Shown one piece after another: positions 7,797-16,239 of a DNA stretch of 64,000 nucleotides (position 1 is its first letter; every line of letters begins with the position of its first letter). A program made the translations under genes and the position numbers. Source of the DNA: Chitinophaga rhizophila (GTDB lineage Bacteria > Bacteroidota > Bacteroidia > Chitinophagales > Chitinophagaceae); the NCBI RefSeq assembly GCF_019492185.1, contig NZ_JAICCF010000002.1:620001-684000 (forward strand), in the 5' to 3' direction. Below the pieces are notes generated by a model. That model was not told where the DNA came from. It made no database searches and worked only from the letters and a program-made list of their open reading frames with translations.

Positions 7797-8732
7797 ATGA
7801 ACCGCAGGTCTCTTCTTGCTACAGTTGTTAGCACTGGAATTTTATGCTCTTGTACCAAGGAAATGAAACAATCTCCACCTCTGAAGATCTCTGATACGCA
7901 GGCCGCAATGACGGCCGCAGCATCGATTGATACGGTACGTGCATCCGACTGGTCAGGCACTGTACACACTATTGTGGTTGCAGCAAGATCTTCATATGGA
8001 CAAACACATAATATTCAGGCAACCGTACCACCAGACTATGTACTTGTTGGTGGTGGCGCAACAATATTACCACAGTTTACAAAGCCCGGCGCATTCCTTA
8101 CCGGTAACTATCCGGATAGTAACCTGCTGACGTGGCATTCCTCGTCTATAGCACACCTGGAACCTTTCAATCATCAACTGGTCTCTTATGCAATTGGAAT
8201 CAAAATTTTCGGATTAAGTCGTAAACAACTGCTGCAACATATTAAAGTTACAAGTGTCACATCCGGTTATTCCTCCAACCCTGCTGTGAGTTTTATAATT
8301 GATACTGCAGGTTACAAACTGATAGGTGGTGGTGCAAAACTTAGCTCTGCCAATAATAAACTTTTGCTGACCAGTTCTTATCCATATGTTTATACCTGGA
8401 ATGCGGCAGGTGGAGAGTATGAGTCAAGTTCTCCGGGTTATATAACAGGTACCGCGATCTCTATCAGCAGAAAACTGCTAGGGTTGAAGAACCTGGAAAC
8501 CAGTCAGGACTTCGGTTATTCTTTTGTCTATTCCGAAGGCTTCCATACCGGCGCACTCGGTACAGACACGACATGGGTAGTGACGGGCCCCGGAGTGCTC
8601 GGTGAATTTCTTACCGCTGTGATACCCACTCCGCAAGCACTTTATGGAACTTCCAACTCACTAAGTTATTCGTCAAACTACCCGATTGCGCTATATATGC
8701 TCAAAATCAGAAAGAAACTACCTCAGAAATAA
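7797..8732 (+). CDS. Lipoprotein with three internal repeats (copy B of a tandem pair)
   Basis: A 311-residue paralogue of the preceding gene. The signal peptide ends ILCSC (Cys19), and the DWSGT-HTIVVAARSSYG block and the YVLVGGGA, YKLIGGGA and TTWVVTG repeats are in the same order. The shared end (IRKKLP) and matching spacing show the duplication covers the whole gene. At DNA level the copies have diverged strongly, so the duplication is old and both seem maintained. They are probably co-transcribed, with a terminator 88 bases after this gene. No enzymatic motif is visible. Ligand binding at the cell surface is one possibility. Confidence 0.75.
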   Translation: MNRRSLLATVVSTGILCSCTKEMKQSPPLKISDTQAAMTAAASIDTVRASDWSGTVHTIVVAARSSYGQTHNIQATVPPDYVLVGGGATILPQFTKPGAFLTGNYPDSNLLTWHSSSIAHLEPFNHQLVSYAIGIKIFGLSRKQLLQHIKVTSVTSGYSSNPAVSFIIDTAGYKLIGGGAKLSSANNKLLLTSSYPYVYTWNAAGGEYESSSPGYITGTAISISRKLLGLKNLETSQDFGYSFVYSEGFHTGALGTDTTWVVTGPGVLGEFLTAVIPTPQALYGTSNSLSYSSNYPIALYMLKIRKKLPQK

Positions 8733-8819
8733 CAATTCCCAGCATATTATTCAGCTGTTCTGATGCTTATTGATAATAGGTCATCATCAGTGGATATAGC
8801 GCAGACGTTATAAAAACAA

Positions 8820-8851
8820 ATACAGGCATCAACATACGCTGATGCCTGTAT
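8820..8851. terminator. Bidirectional hairpin terminator
   Basis: A 12-bp perfect stem, ATACAGGCATCA (8820-8831) with TGATGCCTGTAT (8840-8851), with A-rich sequence before and T-rich sequence after. It lies between the convergent lipoprotein gene and the SGNH hydrolase gene and can serve both. Confidence 0.7.
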
Positions 8852-8958
8852 TATTATTGAGCTAGAATTACTATGGCCTGTCGTGTTATCGCTTACCAGT
8901 CGCTTCATGAAAGCCAGCAAGAAGATGTGTATTTACTTATGAGACCTTACTATTCTTA

Positions 8959-9795
8959 TTACTTTAAATTGTTAATCACTTTTGCCAGTAACTCGGCGAT
9001 GATGGAACATCCCTTATCTGACGGATGTATACCATCGTAAGTCACGTCAACTGCTTTTAACGGATAAGGATACTTATCACCTACTGTATATGGTATGTTG
9101 ATATAATCAGGATACGCATATTCTTTATATTCCCGTGTTTGAGGATCCCGCAGATACTTGAACTTCACTGCCTGATCTATTGACAGTCTCGGCTCATTAT
9201 AAAGATCTACTACTTCAAAATTTTCTGACTGAGCTATCTCTTTAACCACATTTACAAAAGATTCCAAACTCTGGCCCTCCTGATCTTTATATGAGCCCCA
9301 GCTATGTACTTTGTGATTGAGGAGGTAAACAAAATCACCGCGCTGCATAGGCGTCATCAGTATAATGTGCGCCTTCGGATTCAAACTACGCAACTTATCA
9401 ATGATAACCCGGAAAGCCCCGCTTACAGTACTAATACCAGTATTGTTCCTGTAATCATCAAGCGTACCGGGTTTCACACCCAGCCACCAGTCATTGGTGC
9501 CCAGAAATATTGAATACACATCTGAAGGCTGCAGATCAAATTGATTTATCTTGAACGCTATCTCTACACTCGTCCAGTAATTATGGCCATGATTGATGTA
9601 CGTCAGGCCCGGTACCAATTCAGTTGTGCGGGTTATCCAACCCTTTTCAACCCGGTTCTCACTTTCTTCCAGATGATCATTCAAATAAGTAAAAGAATCG
9701 CCAATGGCGGTCCAGGTAATCCTTTTCTGTGGGATAAAGGAACTCATTGACACTGTTATAATTAATAACAGTGAAAACAGCTTACGAACTTGCAT
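8959..9795 (-). CDS. Secreted SGNH/GDSL-family esterase
   Basis: This 278-residue protein has a signal peptide (about 1-22) and the SGNH hydrolase blocks. Block I is AIGDSFTY with nucleophile Ser34, block II is the Gly region INHGHNYWTS, block III is FLGTNDWW, and block V is YDGIHPSDKG with the catalytic Asp and His (DxxH). Such enzymes hydrolyse ester bonds in acylated sugars or lipids, and exported Bacteroidota members often act as carbohydrate acetyl esterases. The substrate cannot be read here. The gene is a single unit with a shared terminator at its 3' end. Confidence 0.88.
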   Translation of the reverse strand: MQVRKLFSLLLIITVSMSSFIPQKRITWTAIGDSFTYLNDHLEESENRVEKGWITRTTELVPGLTYINHGHNYWTSVEIAFKINQFDLQPSDVYSIFLGTNDWWLGVKPGTLDDYRNNTGISTVSGAFRVIIDKLRSLNPKAHIILMTPMQRGDFVYLLNHKVHSWGSYKDQEGQSLESFVNVVKEIAQSENFEVVDLYNEPRLSIDQAVKFKYLRDPQTREYKEYAYPDYINIPYTVGDKYPYPLKAVDVTYDGIHPSDKGCSIIAELLAKVINNLK

Positions 9796-10368
9796 ACTAC
9801 ACTTTTTAAATAGTACATACGTAATATATTTGCGTATAGTTGTATATATCTCAATATTTATATCACTTCATTTGTTAATACTGATTAACATTTCAATAAT
9901 CAATATTAGTGCTACTCGCATAGACGCATGTATAAGCTGACATATAATCACTTACCCATCTGCCAACGATTGTATTTCTATAGAGAACATTTTAATTACG
10001 AAATTATCATTGATCTATAGCACGCGTAAATTGATTACTATCTTAAGATAGAATCAAAAGATACCTAGTCATGCAGCAATTGAAAGTACGCTGTGATATA
10101 TGCCCACGGCGACTATATCTTCCCCAACCAGTTAGCAGTACTGCACATAATATACACCAATGTATACAGGTTTACTCACTAGCTAATTGGCCAACTTTCA
10201 TATCGCTATCATAATACTGACATCGTACGGATCATTTGAACTTATTATTACACACAACTACCCAGCGATACTGATAACAATTAATTATTGAAAAATTAAC
10301 ATCCTCCAACGCTTATCAACTGTTCAATGAGTATTAGACCTCCTGCTCTATATTATTCTGATATTCCC
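9796..10368. other. Gene-free AT-rich interval
   Basis: About 570 bases between divergent genes. I find no ORF with coding character, no hairpin with a T-run and no repeat. It presumably holds the promoter of the SGNH gene at its left end. The promoter of the next gene is listed separately. Confidence 0.6.
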
Positions 10369-10376
10369 TAATTTTG
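10369..10376 (+). promoter_or_regulatory. Candidate -7 box (TAATTTTG)
   Basis: TAATTTTG matches TAnnTTTG and lies 20 bases before the ATG at 10397. There is no clear TTTG at the -33 position, so it is a partial promoter match. It would leave a very short 5' leader. Confidence 0.5.
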
Positions 10377-10396
10377 CACGCTTACATATCCTGACT

Positions 10397-11965
10397 ATGA
10401 AATATTTGTCCCTTATCTCAGCATTTATACTATGCTGCCTATGTTCTTACGCACAGCTGAAGACTGATGCGCAAAGCGAGTCTTTCAAAGAAAAAAAGTC
10501 GCTCAGCATTAAAAAGGTTTTACTTCTGAAGGATGGTAATACATTTTACCTCAGCCTTAGCAAGAAGACCATGGCCGTCCGTATATACAATGCTAACCAT
10601 TCGCTAAAAACAATCCAGGAGAGTAAAGCACCTGCCGGTAAAGGAAGCGCCTTCAGAATTATCGGCATGTACGAGATGAATAAAGATATAACGATGTTAC
10701 TTAGCACTATCGTTGATCACCAGATCATACTCAAGCGACTCATCTTTGACGGATCAACCGGTATATTAAAAGAAGAGACAAAAATTGACGAGATGTTAAA
10801 GATTCCCAGCATTGCAAACATTGGGTTAGGTTTTAATGTTCCCGAACCAAACTTTTTCTCAGAAGCGATGCCTGAAGGAAATGGATATGCTATTGCAACT
10901 ATGAACAGCTTTGAGCAAGATCGTAGCAAGCGTCTGTATGTGACAGTTTATGGTCTGGATAACACTTTGCTGAGTCGCGCTTACTTCAAGACGACCGATG
11001 AACGATATAAATATATAAGATATATTGGTTTGCTCCCCCTGGAAAAAAGCAAACTGGGCATAGCTGCATATGGCTATAATACCAGGTCTTCAGGCGACAA
11101 AGAATGTGCGTTGCTTTTCGGAACCTTAATTGCAGGAGAAAATCACCTGACGGTTGCTGAACTTCAAAGTTCATTGGCACCACCCCATTACTCATTGGTT
11201 AAATACAATCCGAAATCGAACAAAATAATGTTGTTAACAAAAGAATACTTGGCTGATATTACAGCTTCTATCATAGATCCCGTAAAAAACTCCATTTTTA
11301 CTAAACCGCTAATGCCTGACAAAACGACTAACAAAAAGTCTTACAATGATAGAGCGCTACGTCTCGAAAATGTTTTTGCAAATGACGACGGCAATTTTAC
11401 CATTGCATATGAACACTTTTGGCATCATCTTATAGTTGGTACACCAGGCTCACAAGGTTCATCCAGACACTTTAGACTTGACTATACGCTATCTACTTTG
11501 TCCGTAGACAAGCTTACAGAATTGGAAAGTTATACAATTCCGAAGAGATGGGAGGTGCCTAATAATTCTATAAACAGTCTGGATGTACCCCACGCAGCGA
11601 TTGACTTAGAACTAGCCTATAAACATATGTCAGCAATGGAGTCATTCAATTTTTTGGAGGCAAATGGAAAAAAATACTTTTTCCTAAACGAAACGCCAGA
11701 AAATATAGCACGCGGACAAGCTGAAAAATCTCTAAAGATAAGACGCTCATTGCAGGAGTGTGACGCCTATGTCTTTACCCTGAGTGGAAACAAAAAAGTG
11801 CCCCCTGCCAAACCTTTTTTTAGTAGATCAGCTATAGGCATAGATAATCTCGGAATGTTCAAAACATATGACTATGACTCACTCAAAAACAAATATGTGG
11901 TTGTTAAGGCTGAACAACTCGGCAAGAAAAAGAGCTGGAGAATAGTATGGATGACTCCTTCATGA
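10397..11965 (+). CDS. Large secreted protein of unknown function
   Basis: A 522-residue protein with a signal peptide (MKYLSLISAFILCCLCSYA, cleaved before QLKTDAQ). The mature chain alternates short strands with polar loops (FYLSLSKKTMAVRIYNANHS, YVTVYGLDNTLLSRAYFKT). This pattern is compatible with a beta-propeller or repeated beta-sheet fold and resembles exported proteins of unknown role in Chitinophagaceae. There is no lipobox and no visible T9SS C-terminal signal. It is monocistronic, with a candidate promoter immediately upstream. No family is recognised. Confidence 0.7.
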   Translation: MKYLSLISAFILCCLCSYAQLKTDAQSESFKEKKSLSIKKVLLLKDGNTFYLSLSKKTMAVRIYNANHSLKTIQESKAPAGKGSAFRIIGMYEMNKDITMLLSTIVDHQIILKRLIFDGSTGILKEETKIDEMLKIPSIANIGLGFNVPEPNFFSEAMPEGNGYAIATMNSFEQDRSKRLYVTVYGLDNTLLSRAYFKTTDERYKYIRYIGLLPLEKSKLGIAAYGYNTRSSGDKECALLFGTLIAGENHLTVAELQSSLAPPHYSLVKYNPKSNKIMLLTKEYLADITASIIDPVKNSIFTKPLMPDKTTNKKSYNDRALRLENVFANDDGNFTIAYEHFWHHLIVGTPGSQGSSRHFRLDYTLSTLSVDKLTELESYTIPKRWEVPNNSINSLDVPHAAIDLELAYKHMSAMESFNFLEANGKKYFFLNETPENIARGQAEKSLKIRRSLQECDAYVFTLSGNKKVPPAKPFFSRSAIGIDNLGMFKTYDYDSLKNKYVVVKAEQLGKKKSWRIVWMTPS

Positions 11966-12047
11966 TAACAGACAAGTACCGTTTATTGGCTTTCTGAATA
12001 CTAGCTTCAAATTGTGCCATTATTTTTTACACATGTTTGCTTACATC

Positions 12048-12105
12048 TCCGTCATCCTACGTTAATGCTACGTTAAAGAACGTAGCATTAACGTAGGATG
12101 ACGGA
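12048..12105. repeat. 27-bp perfect inverted repeat with 4-base loop
   Basis: The left arm 12048-12074 pairs without a mismatch with 12079-12105 around loop AAAG. Each arm itself contains the 9-mer CTACGTTAA twice (left arm at 12058-12066 and 12069-12077, the second reaching into the loop). There is no T-run, so it is not a standard terminator. It sits 83 bases after the gene ending at 11965. A very stable RNA hairpin, a transcription block or a cruciform site are all possible. Confidence 0.85.
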
Positions 12106-12186
12106 AATCGGCAATTCAGCCGAAATCTGATCATCTCTCCAACCCTTCTATTTTATTTCCCTACATAGCCTCGCCACACCACTATA

Positions 12187-12219
12187 TGGCGTCCTATGCA
12201 CCTGTTTTGGCGTCCTATG
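12187..12219 (+). promoter_or_regulatory. Two direct repeats at 21-bp spacing, candidate activator site
   Basis: TGGCGTCCTATG occurs at 12187-12198 and 12208-12219, exactly 21 bases (two helical turns) apart. A near-consensus -7 box TAATATTG follows at 12252-12259, about 105 bases before the ATG at 12364. The spacing fits a dimeric activator binding upstream of a promoter, but the regulator is unknown. Confidence 0.4.
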
Positions 12220-12363
12220 GACATTGCCCGGAATAGCGTTCATACTTTCCCTAATATTGCATAAGTGACCTCCTGAATACGCAGCAAAAAGTACTGCTCG
12301 CGCACCAGAGTCGTTTACCATAGTCAACAAGACATTCTTATCTTTAACCCCAGAAATACACCT

Positions 12364-14250
12364 ATGCCTGACTTAAAATATGCTACTATCATTCTGCTCC
12401 TGCCGCTGCTGCTTTTCATAGGATCACGTGCAGCCGCCCAATCGTCTTTCACACTGTTAGAAGGACGTTTCAGTAATACATGCTCATCCTGTAACCAGGT
12501 ATTCAGCGAAATGCCTTACGAGGTATTATTTGGTATTCGGATGGACGGCAATAATATCACTTTCACTATGAATAATATAGCGTGGTTCCACAAAATCATC
12601 AACAGCCCGGATATGGGAATTACGGTGGATATTGTTTCGCGCAGCCGGTACAACTGCAATACTCCTTTGAAAAGTGGTAGCACACATGGATTTGTATTGA
12701 AACCAATATACCGGAATGAACTGATCAGGAAAGCTGATACTGTCGGCGGACTAATCATCATCCCTATCGGAAAAATACCTGCACACCTCAGTAACCAGGT
12801 GATTGAAGGCAACCTCGTGATCGTGAACGGTAAAAACATTTGCCAGTATCATCCAGCCTTTGACATAGAACGCGGTCCACTTGAGCTTTTACCCATGGGA
12901 TTCTATACCGATACTTTACAGCAGGCTGAGTTTACCGGTAATAGCGATACCGCTGCCTCAATTATTTATACTACAAAGAAAAACATCACGCTGCCGTTCA
13001 GAAAAGCGACAGCTACACTGGAATCTGCAGAACTTAGCCAGCTGAGAGATTCAATCGCGTCCGGTAACTATAGCGTGCGCCACATAGAAGTACGTGCATA
13101 TTCTTCCGTAGAAGGACCCGAAGAGACCAATCGCCTGCTGATGCAGAAAAGAGCCAAAGCTGTCCAGGAAGCTATTAACGGCATTTCTCCCGGTAAACCC
13201 TCCGCCACCATCATACCGGCAGAGAACTGGATAGAATTTAACCGGGATGTCATTCCTAAAATGCCGCAATGGAAAACATTGTCCAAGACAGCTATCAAAC
13301 GACAGCTGCAGAATAAAGAGCTACTTGCACAGCTTGAACCGCTACTGGCCGCACACAGAAAAGCAGTCATTACAATATGGCTGGACAAAAATACCCGCCT
13401 CAGCGACATGGCCAACGACGCACTGATCCCCGCATTCAACAAATCCGTCAAAGAACGAAGTAACACAGACAGCCGCCGCATACTGAAAGAAATCGCTGTG
13501 CGCGTTGCAGATAACCGGCTTCCTGATACATATATTGACCAATTGGAAATACCAGCTACCATAGATTATCTGGACCTGTTATCAGACAGAGCTATGTATA
13601 GTTATAACATCGGACTGCTGTTTGAGGATGAGATACTGAAAGAGATGTATGCTTTAAGGCAGCTGAAACCAGCTGATCCATTCCTTAGCTATAACATTTG
13701 TATATTGGAGATATTAGGCCTGAAGTTCCATGCGGCAGTACCCATCAATATAAATCAACTCCTGGCAAATATCAAACAACTCGCTGCCCGGGGAATACAT
13801 CCTTCATTGGTTAATCGCATGCTGATCAACTACAACATTGTACTGGCAGAACTATTGATGGAACAGGGGAAATATGAACAAAAAGATGTGGCTGTTGAAT
13901 ACGTCAGTAATGCATTCTCAAAGCTTACTCCTAATGACAAAGAGCGCTATTCACTCGCCAGGTTCTTTACTGAGTATGGGCGTATGGATCTGGCAACTGC
14001 CATGATAAAACCACGCGTCAACCAATTGGATGCAGCAGAAAATATTATCTTCTACTTTATCAATCTATGTTTCTTTGATCATGAGTCTTTCGATAGTGAA
14101 GACTTCCAGAATGCTGTACTAAATGCGGCAAACATTAACCGTGCACGTTTCTGTCAATTCTTCCAACCACCTGATAGTGGAGGTTCCAGTTTCCAGTTAC
14201 TGGAGTATGACGAGATCAGGAAGTTCAATTGCGATAACTGTCCGCAGTAG
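12364..14250 (+). CDS. Secreted OmpA-like protein with helical C-terminus
   Basis: A 628-residue exported protein (signal peptide to about residue 25, ...SRAAAQ). The N-terminal part carries a CSSC pair (TCSSCNQVF) and beta-rich sequence to about 210. A segment at about 235-275 (VRHIEVRAYSSVEGPEETNR, then RAKAVQEAI) matches the OmpA C-terminal peptidoglycan-binding pattern: strand, S.EG..E.N, helix with RA.AV. The remaining 300 residues are helical, TPR-like. The last residues form a second pair, CDNC. The OmpA-like motif suggests anchoring to peptidoglycan in the periplasm, with the helical part as a partner-binding scaffold. Confidence 0.75.
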   Translation: MPDLKYATIILLLPLLLFIGSRAAAQSSFTLLEGRFSNTCSSCNQVFSEMPYEVLFGIRMDGNNITFTMNNIAWFHKIINSPDMGITVDIVSRSRYNCNTPLKSGSTHGFVLKPIYRNELIRKADTVGGLIIIPIGKIPAHLSNQVIEGNLVIVNGKNICQYHPAFDIERGPLELLPMGFYTDTLQQAEFTGNSDTAASIIYTTKKNITLPFRKATATLESAELSQLRDSIASGNYSVRHIEVRAYSSVEGPEETNRLLMQKRAKAVQEAINGISPGKPSATIIPAENWIEFNRDVIPKMPQWKTLSKTAIKRQLQNKELLAQLEPLLAAHRKAVITIWLDKNTRLSDMANDALIPAFNKSVKERSNTDSRRILKEIAVRVADNRLPDTYIDQLEIPATIDYLDLLSDRAMYSYNIGLLFEDEILKEMYALRQLKPADPFLSYNICILEILGLKFHAAVPININQLLANIKQLAARGIHPSLVNRMLINYNIVLAELLMEQGKYEQKDVAVEYVSNAFSKLTPNDKERYSLARFFTEYGRMDLATAMIKPRVNQLDAAENIIFYFINLCFFDHESFDSEDFQNAVLNAANINRARFCQFFQPPDSGGSSFQLLEYDEIRKFNCDNCPQ

Positions 14251-14289
14251 ATGCCATTCACTATATCTGACTAGGAAACATGCTCCATA

Positions 14290-14335
14290 AAAAGAGCGGT
14301 CTTTCAGCATTGAATACTGAAAGACCGCCCTTTTT
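14290..14335. terminator. Bidirectional terminator
   Basis: A 12-bp perfect stem, GCGGTCTTTCAG (14296-14307) with CTGAAAGACCGC (14317-14328), with an A-run before and T-run after. It is shared by the convergent genes ending at 14250 and 14357. Confidence 0.9.
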
Positions 14336-14356
14336 AATATCATTTAAAACACCTGG

Positions 14357-14824
14357 TTAATAAATTTCCACTATCAACAGCTCCTGCTTATTAAACAAGA
14401 ACGTATCACCTGGCTTTTTATGAAATAAGACTTTTGCAAGCGGTGCATTAGGCGATAGAAAAAACACTGACCACTCCGCTACCTGTTGCTTTCCCAAGCC
14501 TGCCGCAATAAAGAATGCATGATCTTTACATCTGATAAATGCGCCCGTCTGCGCTGTTGAGTACACCGTTTGTATATTCACTTTCTGGAGCTGATCAAGA
14601 TCTTTGATGTTCTCTGTCTGCTGACGTGCATACATATCTTTGGCGAGATGCCCCATTGCCCTTCCAGTTTCATACTTATCTCCTGCGGAACTTTTATCTT
14701 CATTGTTTGCGGCTTCCTGCGCACTGTCAATAGCCGACTTAGTCATTAAGATACGTTCTTCAATTATTGCTACCGCAGTGTTTTTAAGCATATTCTTAAA
14801 GGCAACCATCTCCTGGCTTGTCAT
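14357..14824 (-). CDS. GreA/GreB-like C-terminal domain protein
   Basis: A 155-residue cytosolic protein. The N-terminal half is helical (residues 1-80) and contains SSAGDKYETGRAMGHL. The C-terminal half ends with FLSPNAPLAKVLFHKKPGDT and an FN...LIVEIY finish. This matches the FKBP-like C-terminal domain of Gre transcription factors (consensus SPLG.ALLGKK.GD). Proteins of this layout in Bacteroidota are often misnamed 3-oxoacyl-ACP synthase. A role at RNA polymerase is inferred from the Gre-like fold only, because the acidic coiled-coil tip of true GreA is not obvious. Its start lies 3 bases after the stop of the permease gene, so the two form an operon. Confidence 0.7.
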   Translation of the reverse strand: MTSQEMVAFKNMLKNTAVAIIEERILMTKSAIDSAQEAANNEDKSSAGDKYETGRAMGHLAKDMYARQQTENIKDLDQLQKVNIQTVYSTAQTGAFIRCKDHAFFIAAGLGKQQVAEWSVFFLSPNAPLAKVLFHKKPGDTFLFNKQELLIVEIY

Positions 14825-14827
14825 AGT

Positions 14828-15925
14828 TTATTTTTTTGATTTGAACCATCCCTTTATCCGCTCGCCTATCCCTTTACTTTCCTTTTTATCCTGCCCCAGC
14901 AGATAGGCGTAAGGTTGCATCACCGGAATATGATCAAAGATCACCTTCAACATGCCTATCAATGGTATGGCAATCACCATTCCGGGTATACCCCACAACA
15001 TCTCCCCTGCTACCAGTCCCACGATCGTAGCCATTGGATTAATATCTACACCAGATCCTACAACCAGCGGTTCCAGCAGGTAAGACTGGATAAACTGTAC
15101 CAATCCGTATGTGACCAATATACCTATAACCAGGTTCATATCACCACCCTGCACCAGCGACATTAACAGTGTCAGTGCTGTACCGGTGAGGTTACCCACA
15201 AATGGAATGATCTCAAGTAATCCGCAGAGAATGGCGAAGAAGATAGCATTCTTTACTCCGGCAATCGTAAATCCGATCGCATACATTACCCACAAAAATA
15301 CAATCATCAGAAATAACCCTTTCAGATATTTCTGGGCTGTCTGCTGCGTTTTCTGAATACAAGAAACAGTCTTCGACTTTTCACTATCTGGTACCAGGCG
15401 AACGATAAATCCTTTAATACGCGCACGGAAGTACATAAACAAAAAGGCGTACACCATTACAAGTAACAGGTTAGTAAGGAAACCACCGAATCCACTAATG
15501 ATGGCCGTCAATGTTGCACTGACTTTTCCGGAAGAAGATTGCTGCTGCTCTTTCAGCATTTGTTGCTGTTTCTCCGGACTGATGCCGTACTCTGAACTCA
15601 GGTATTGCCGTAACTGTTGATATTTCTGCATAATCTGCTGCTCCAGCTGTGAGGCATTCTCTGCAATGTCTGAGATCTGCCAGCTTACAAATGCGATGAC
15701 TGATGCCAGAAAGATAACAAATATCATCAATGATAATAATACCGATATGGCGTGATTGACACCCTTCGCCTGTAACCATTTACAAACAGGCAACAACAGC
15801 ATCCCCAGTAAACCAGCAAATGCGATAGGCACGAAAAACGGTTTACCATACACCAGGATAACAACAAGTAGTGTTAACACCAGCAGTATAGCGGCTGCAT
15901 TAAAAACTTTGGTCCGATAAATCAT
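14828..15925 (-). CDS. AI-2E family transporter (PerM/YdiK type)
   Basis: A 365-residue polytopic membrane protein. There are two hydrophobic hairpins at about 10-85 and a cytosolic or periplasmic coiled-coil insert with Gln-rich helices (ISPEKQQQMLKEQQQSSSG, about 115-135). Another six or so helices follow to about 330. The family hallmarks are visible: GLLEIIPFVGNLTG, LLEPLVVGSGVDINPMATIV and GMVIAIPLIGMLK. Family members include autoinducer-2 exporters and Na+/H+ antiporters, so the substrate is not fixed. It forms an operon with the Gre-like gene 3 bases downstream. Confidence 0.9.
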   Translation of the reverse strand: MIYRTKVFNAAAILLVLTLLVVILVYGKPFFVPIAFAGLLGMLLLPVCKWLQAKGVNHAISVLLSLMIFVIFLASVIAFVSWQISDIAENASQLEQQIMQKYQQLRQYLSSEYGISPEKQQQMLKEQQQSSSGKVSATLTAIISGFGGFLTNLLLVMVYAFLFMYFRARIKGFIVRLVPDSEKSKTVSCIQKTQQTAQKYLKGLFLMIVFLWVMYAIGFTIAGVKNAIFFAILCGLLEIIPFVGNLTGTALTLLMSLVQGGDMNLVIGILVTYGLVQFIQSYLLEPLVVGSGVDINPMATIVGLVAGEMLWGIPGMVIAIPLIGMLKVIFDHIPVMQPYAYLLGQDKKESKGIGERIKGWFKSKK

Positions 15926-15978
15926 AATGGGTAAGATATGTCTATCAGCATCAGTTACAACAACAGTGCCTGCTGTTT

Positions 15979-16119
15979 TCAGCTTATCCTGTTGCGCCTG
16001 CCGGAAGGCTTACAGGTAATCTTTTCCCCATAGTGAATAATGGTGTGAAAAATCTCCACCGCTATCTGCAGATCAGCTGGGCTGACTGTCAGCTTGATTA
16101 AGCTGGCCTTAATGATAAT
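15979..16119 (-). other. Coding-like 46-codon frame without standard start
   Basis: The minus-strand frame between a TAG at 16120-16122 and a TGA at 15979-15981 reads like a protein (KASLIKLTVSPADLQIAVEI, then FHTIIHYGEKITC). It contains no ATG, GTG or TTG near its beginning. The candidates are an ATT start or a 5'-truncated remnant. It lies just upstream of the permease gene on the same strand, so it could also be an ancestral leader gene. Confidence 0.25.
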
Positions 16120-16178
16120 CTATTTTTCAAATTAGAAAATACCCAAATTCCGGTATATCTTACTCCCGGCTATACGTA

Positions 16179-16186
16179 TATCTTTG
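16179..16186 (+). promoter_or_regulatory. Candidate -7 box of the SPFH operon
   Basis: TATCTTTG fits TAnnTTTG exactly, 53 bases before the ATG at 16240. No TTTG is found at the -33 position, so the match is partial. Confidence 0.5.
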
Positions 16187-16239
16187 CATATATAATTCTT
16201 TAACGCAGCCCCATTGGTTATTGATTATAATTGAAGACT

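Noticed and set aside
12148..12330. 60-residue minus-strand ORF
   Set aside because: It lies over the 21-bp direct repeats, has irregular composition, no upstream support and is likely chance.
13051..13562. Long antisense ORFs inside the OmpA-like gene
   Set aside because: They are shadows on the opposite strand of a gene with strong coding evidence (signal peptide and family motif).
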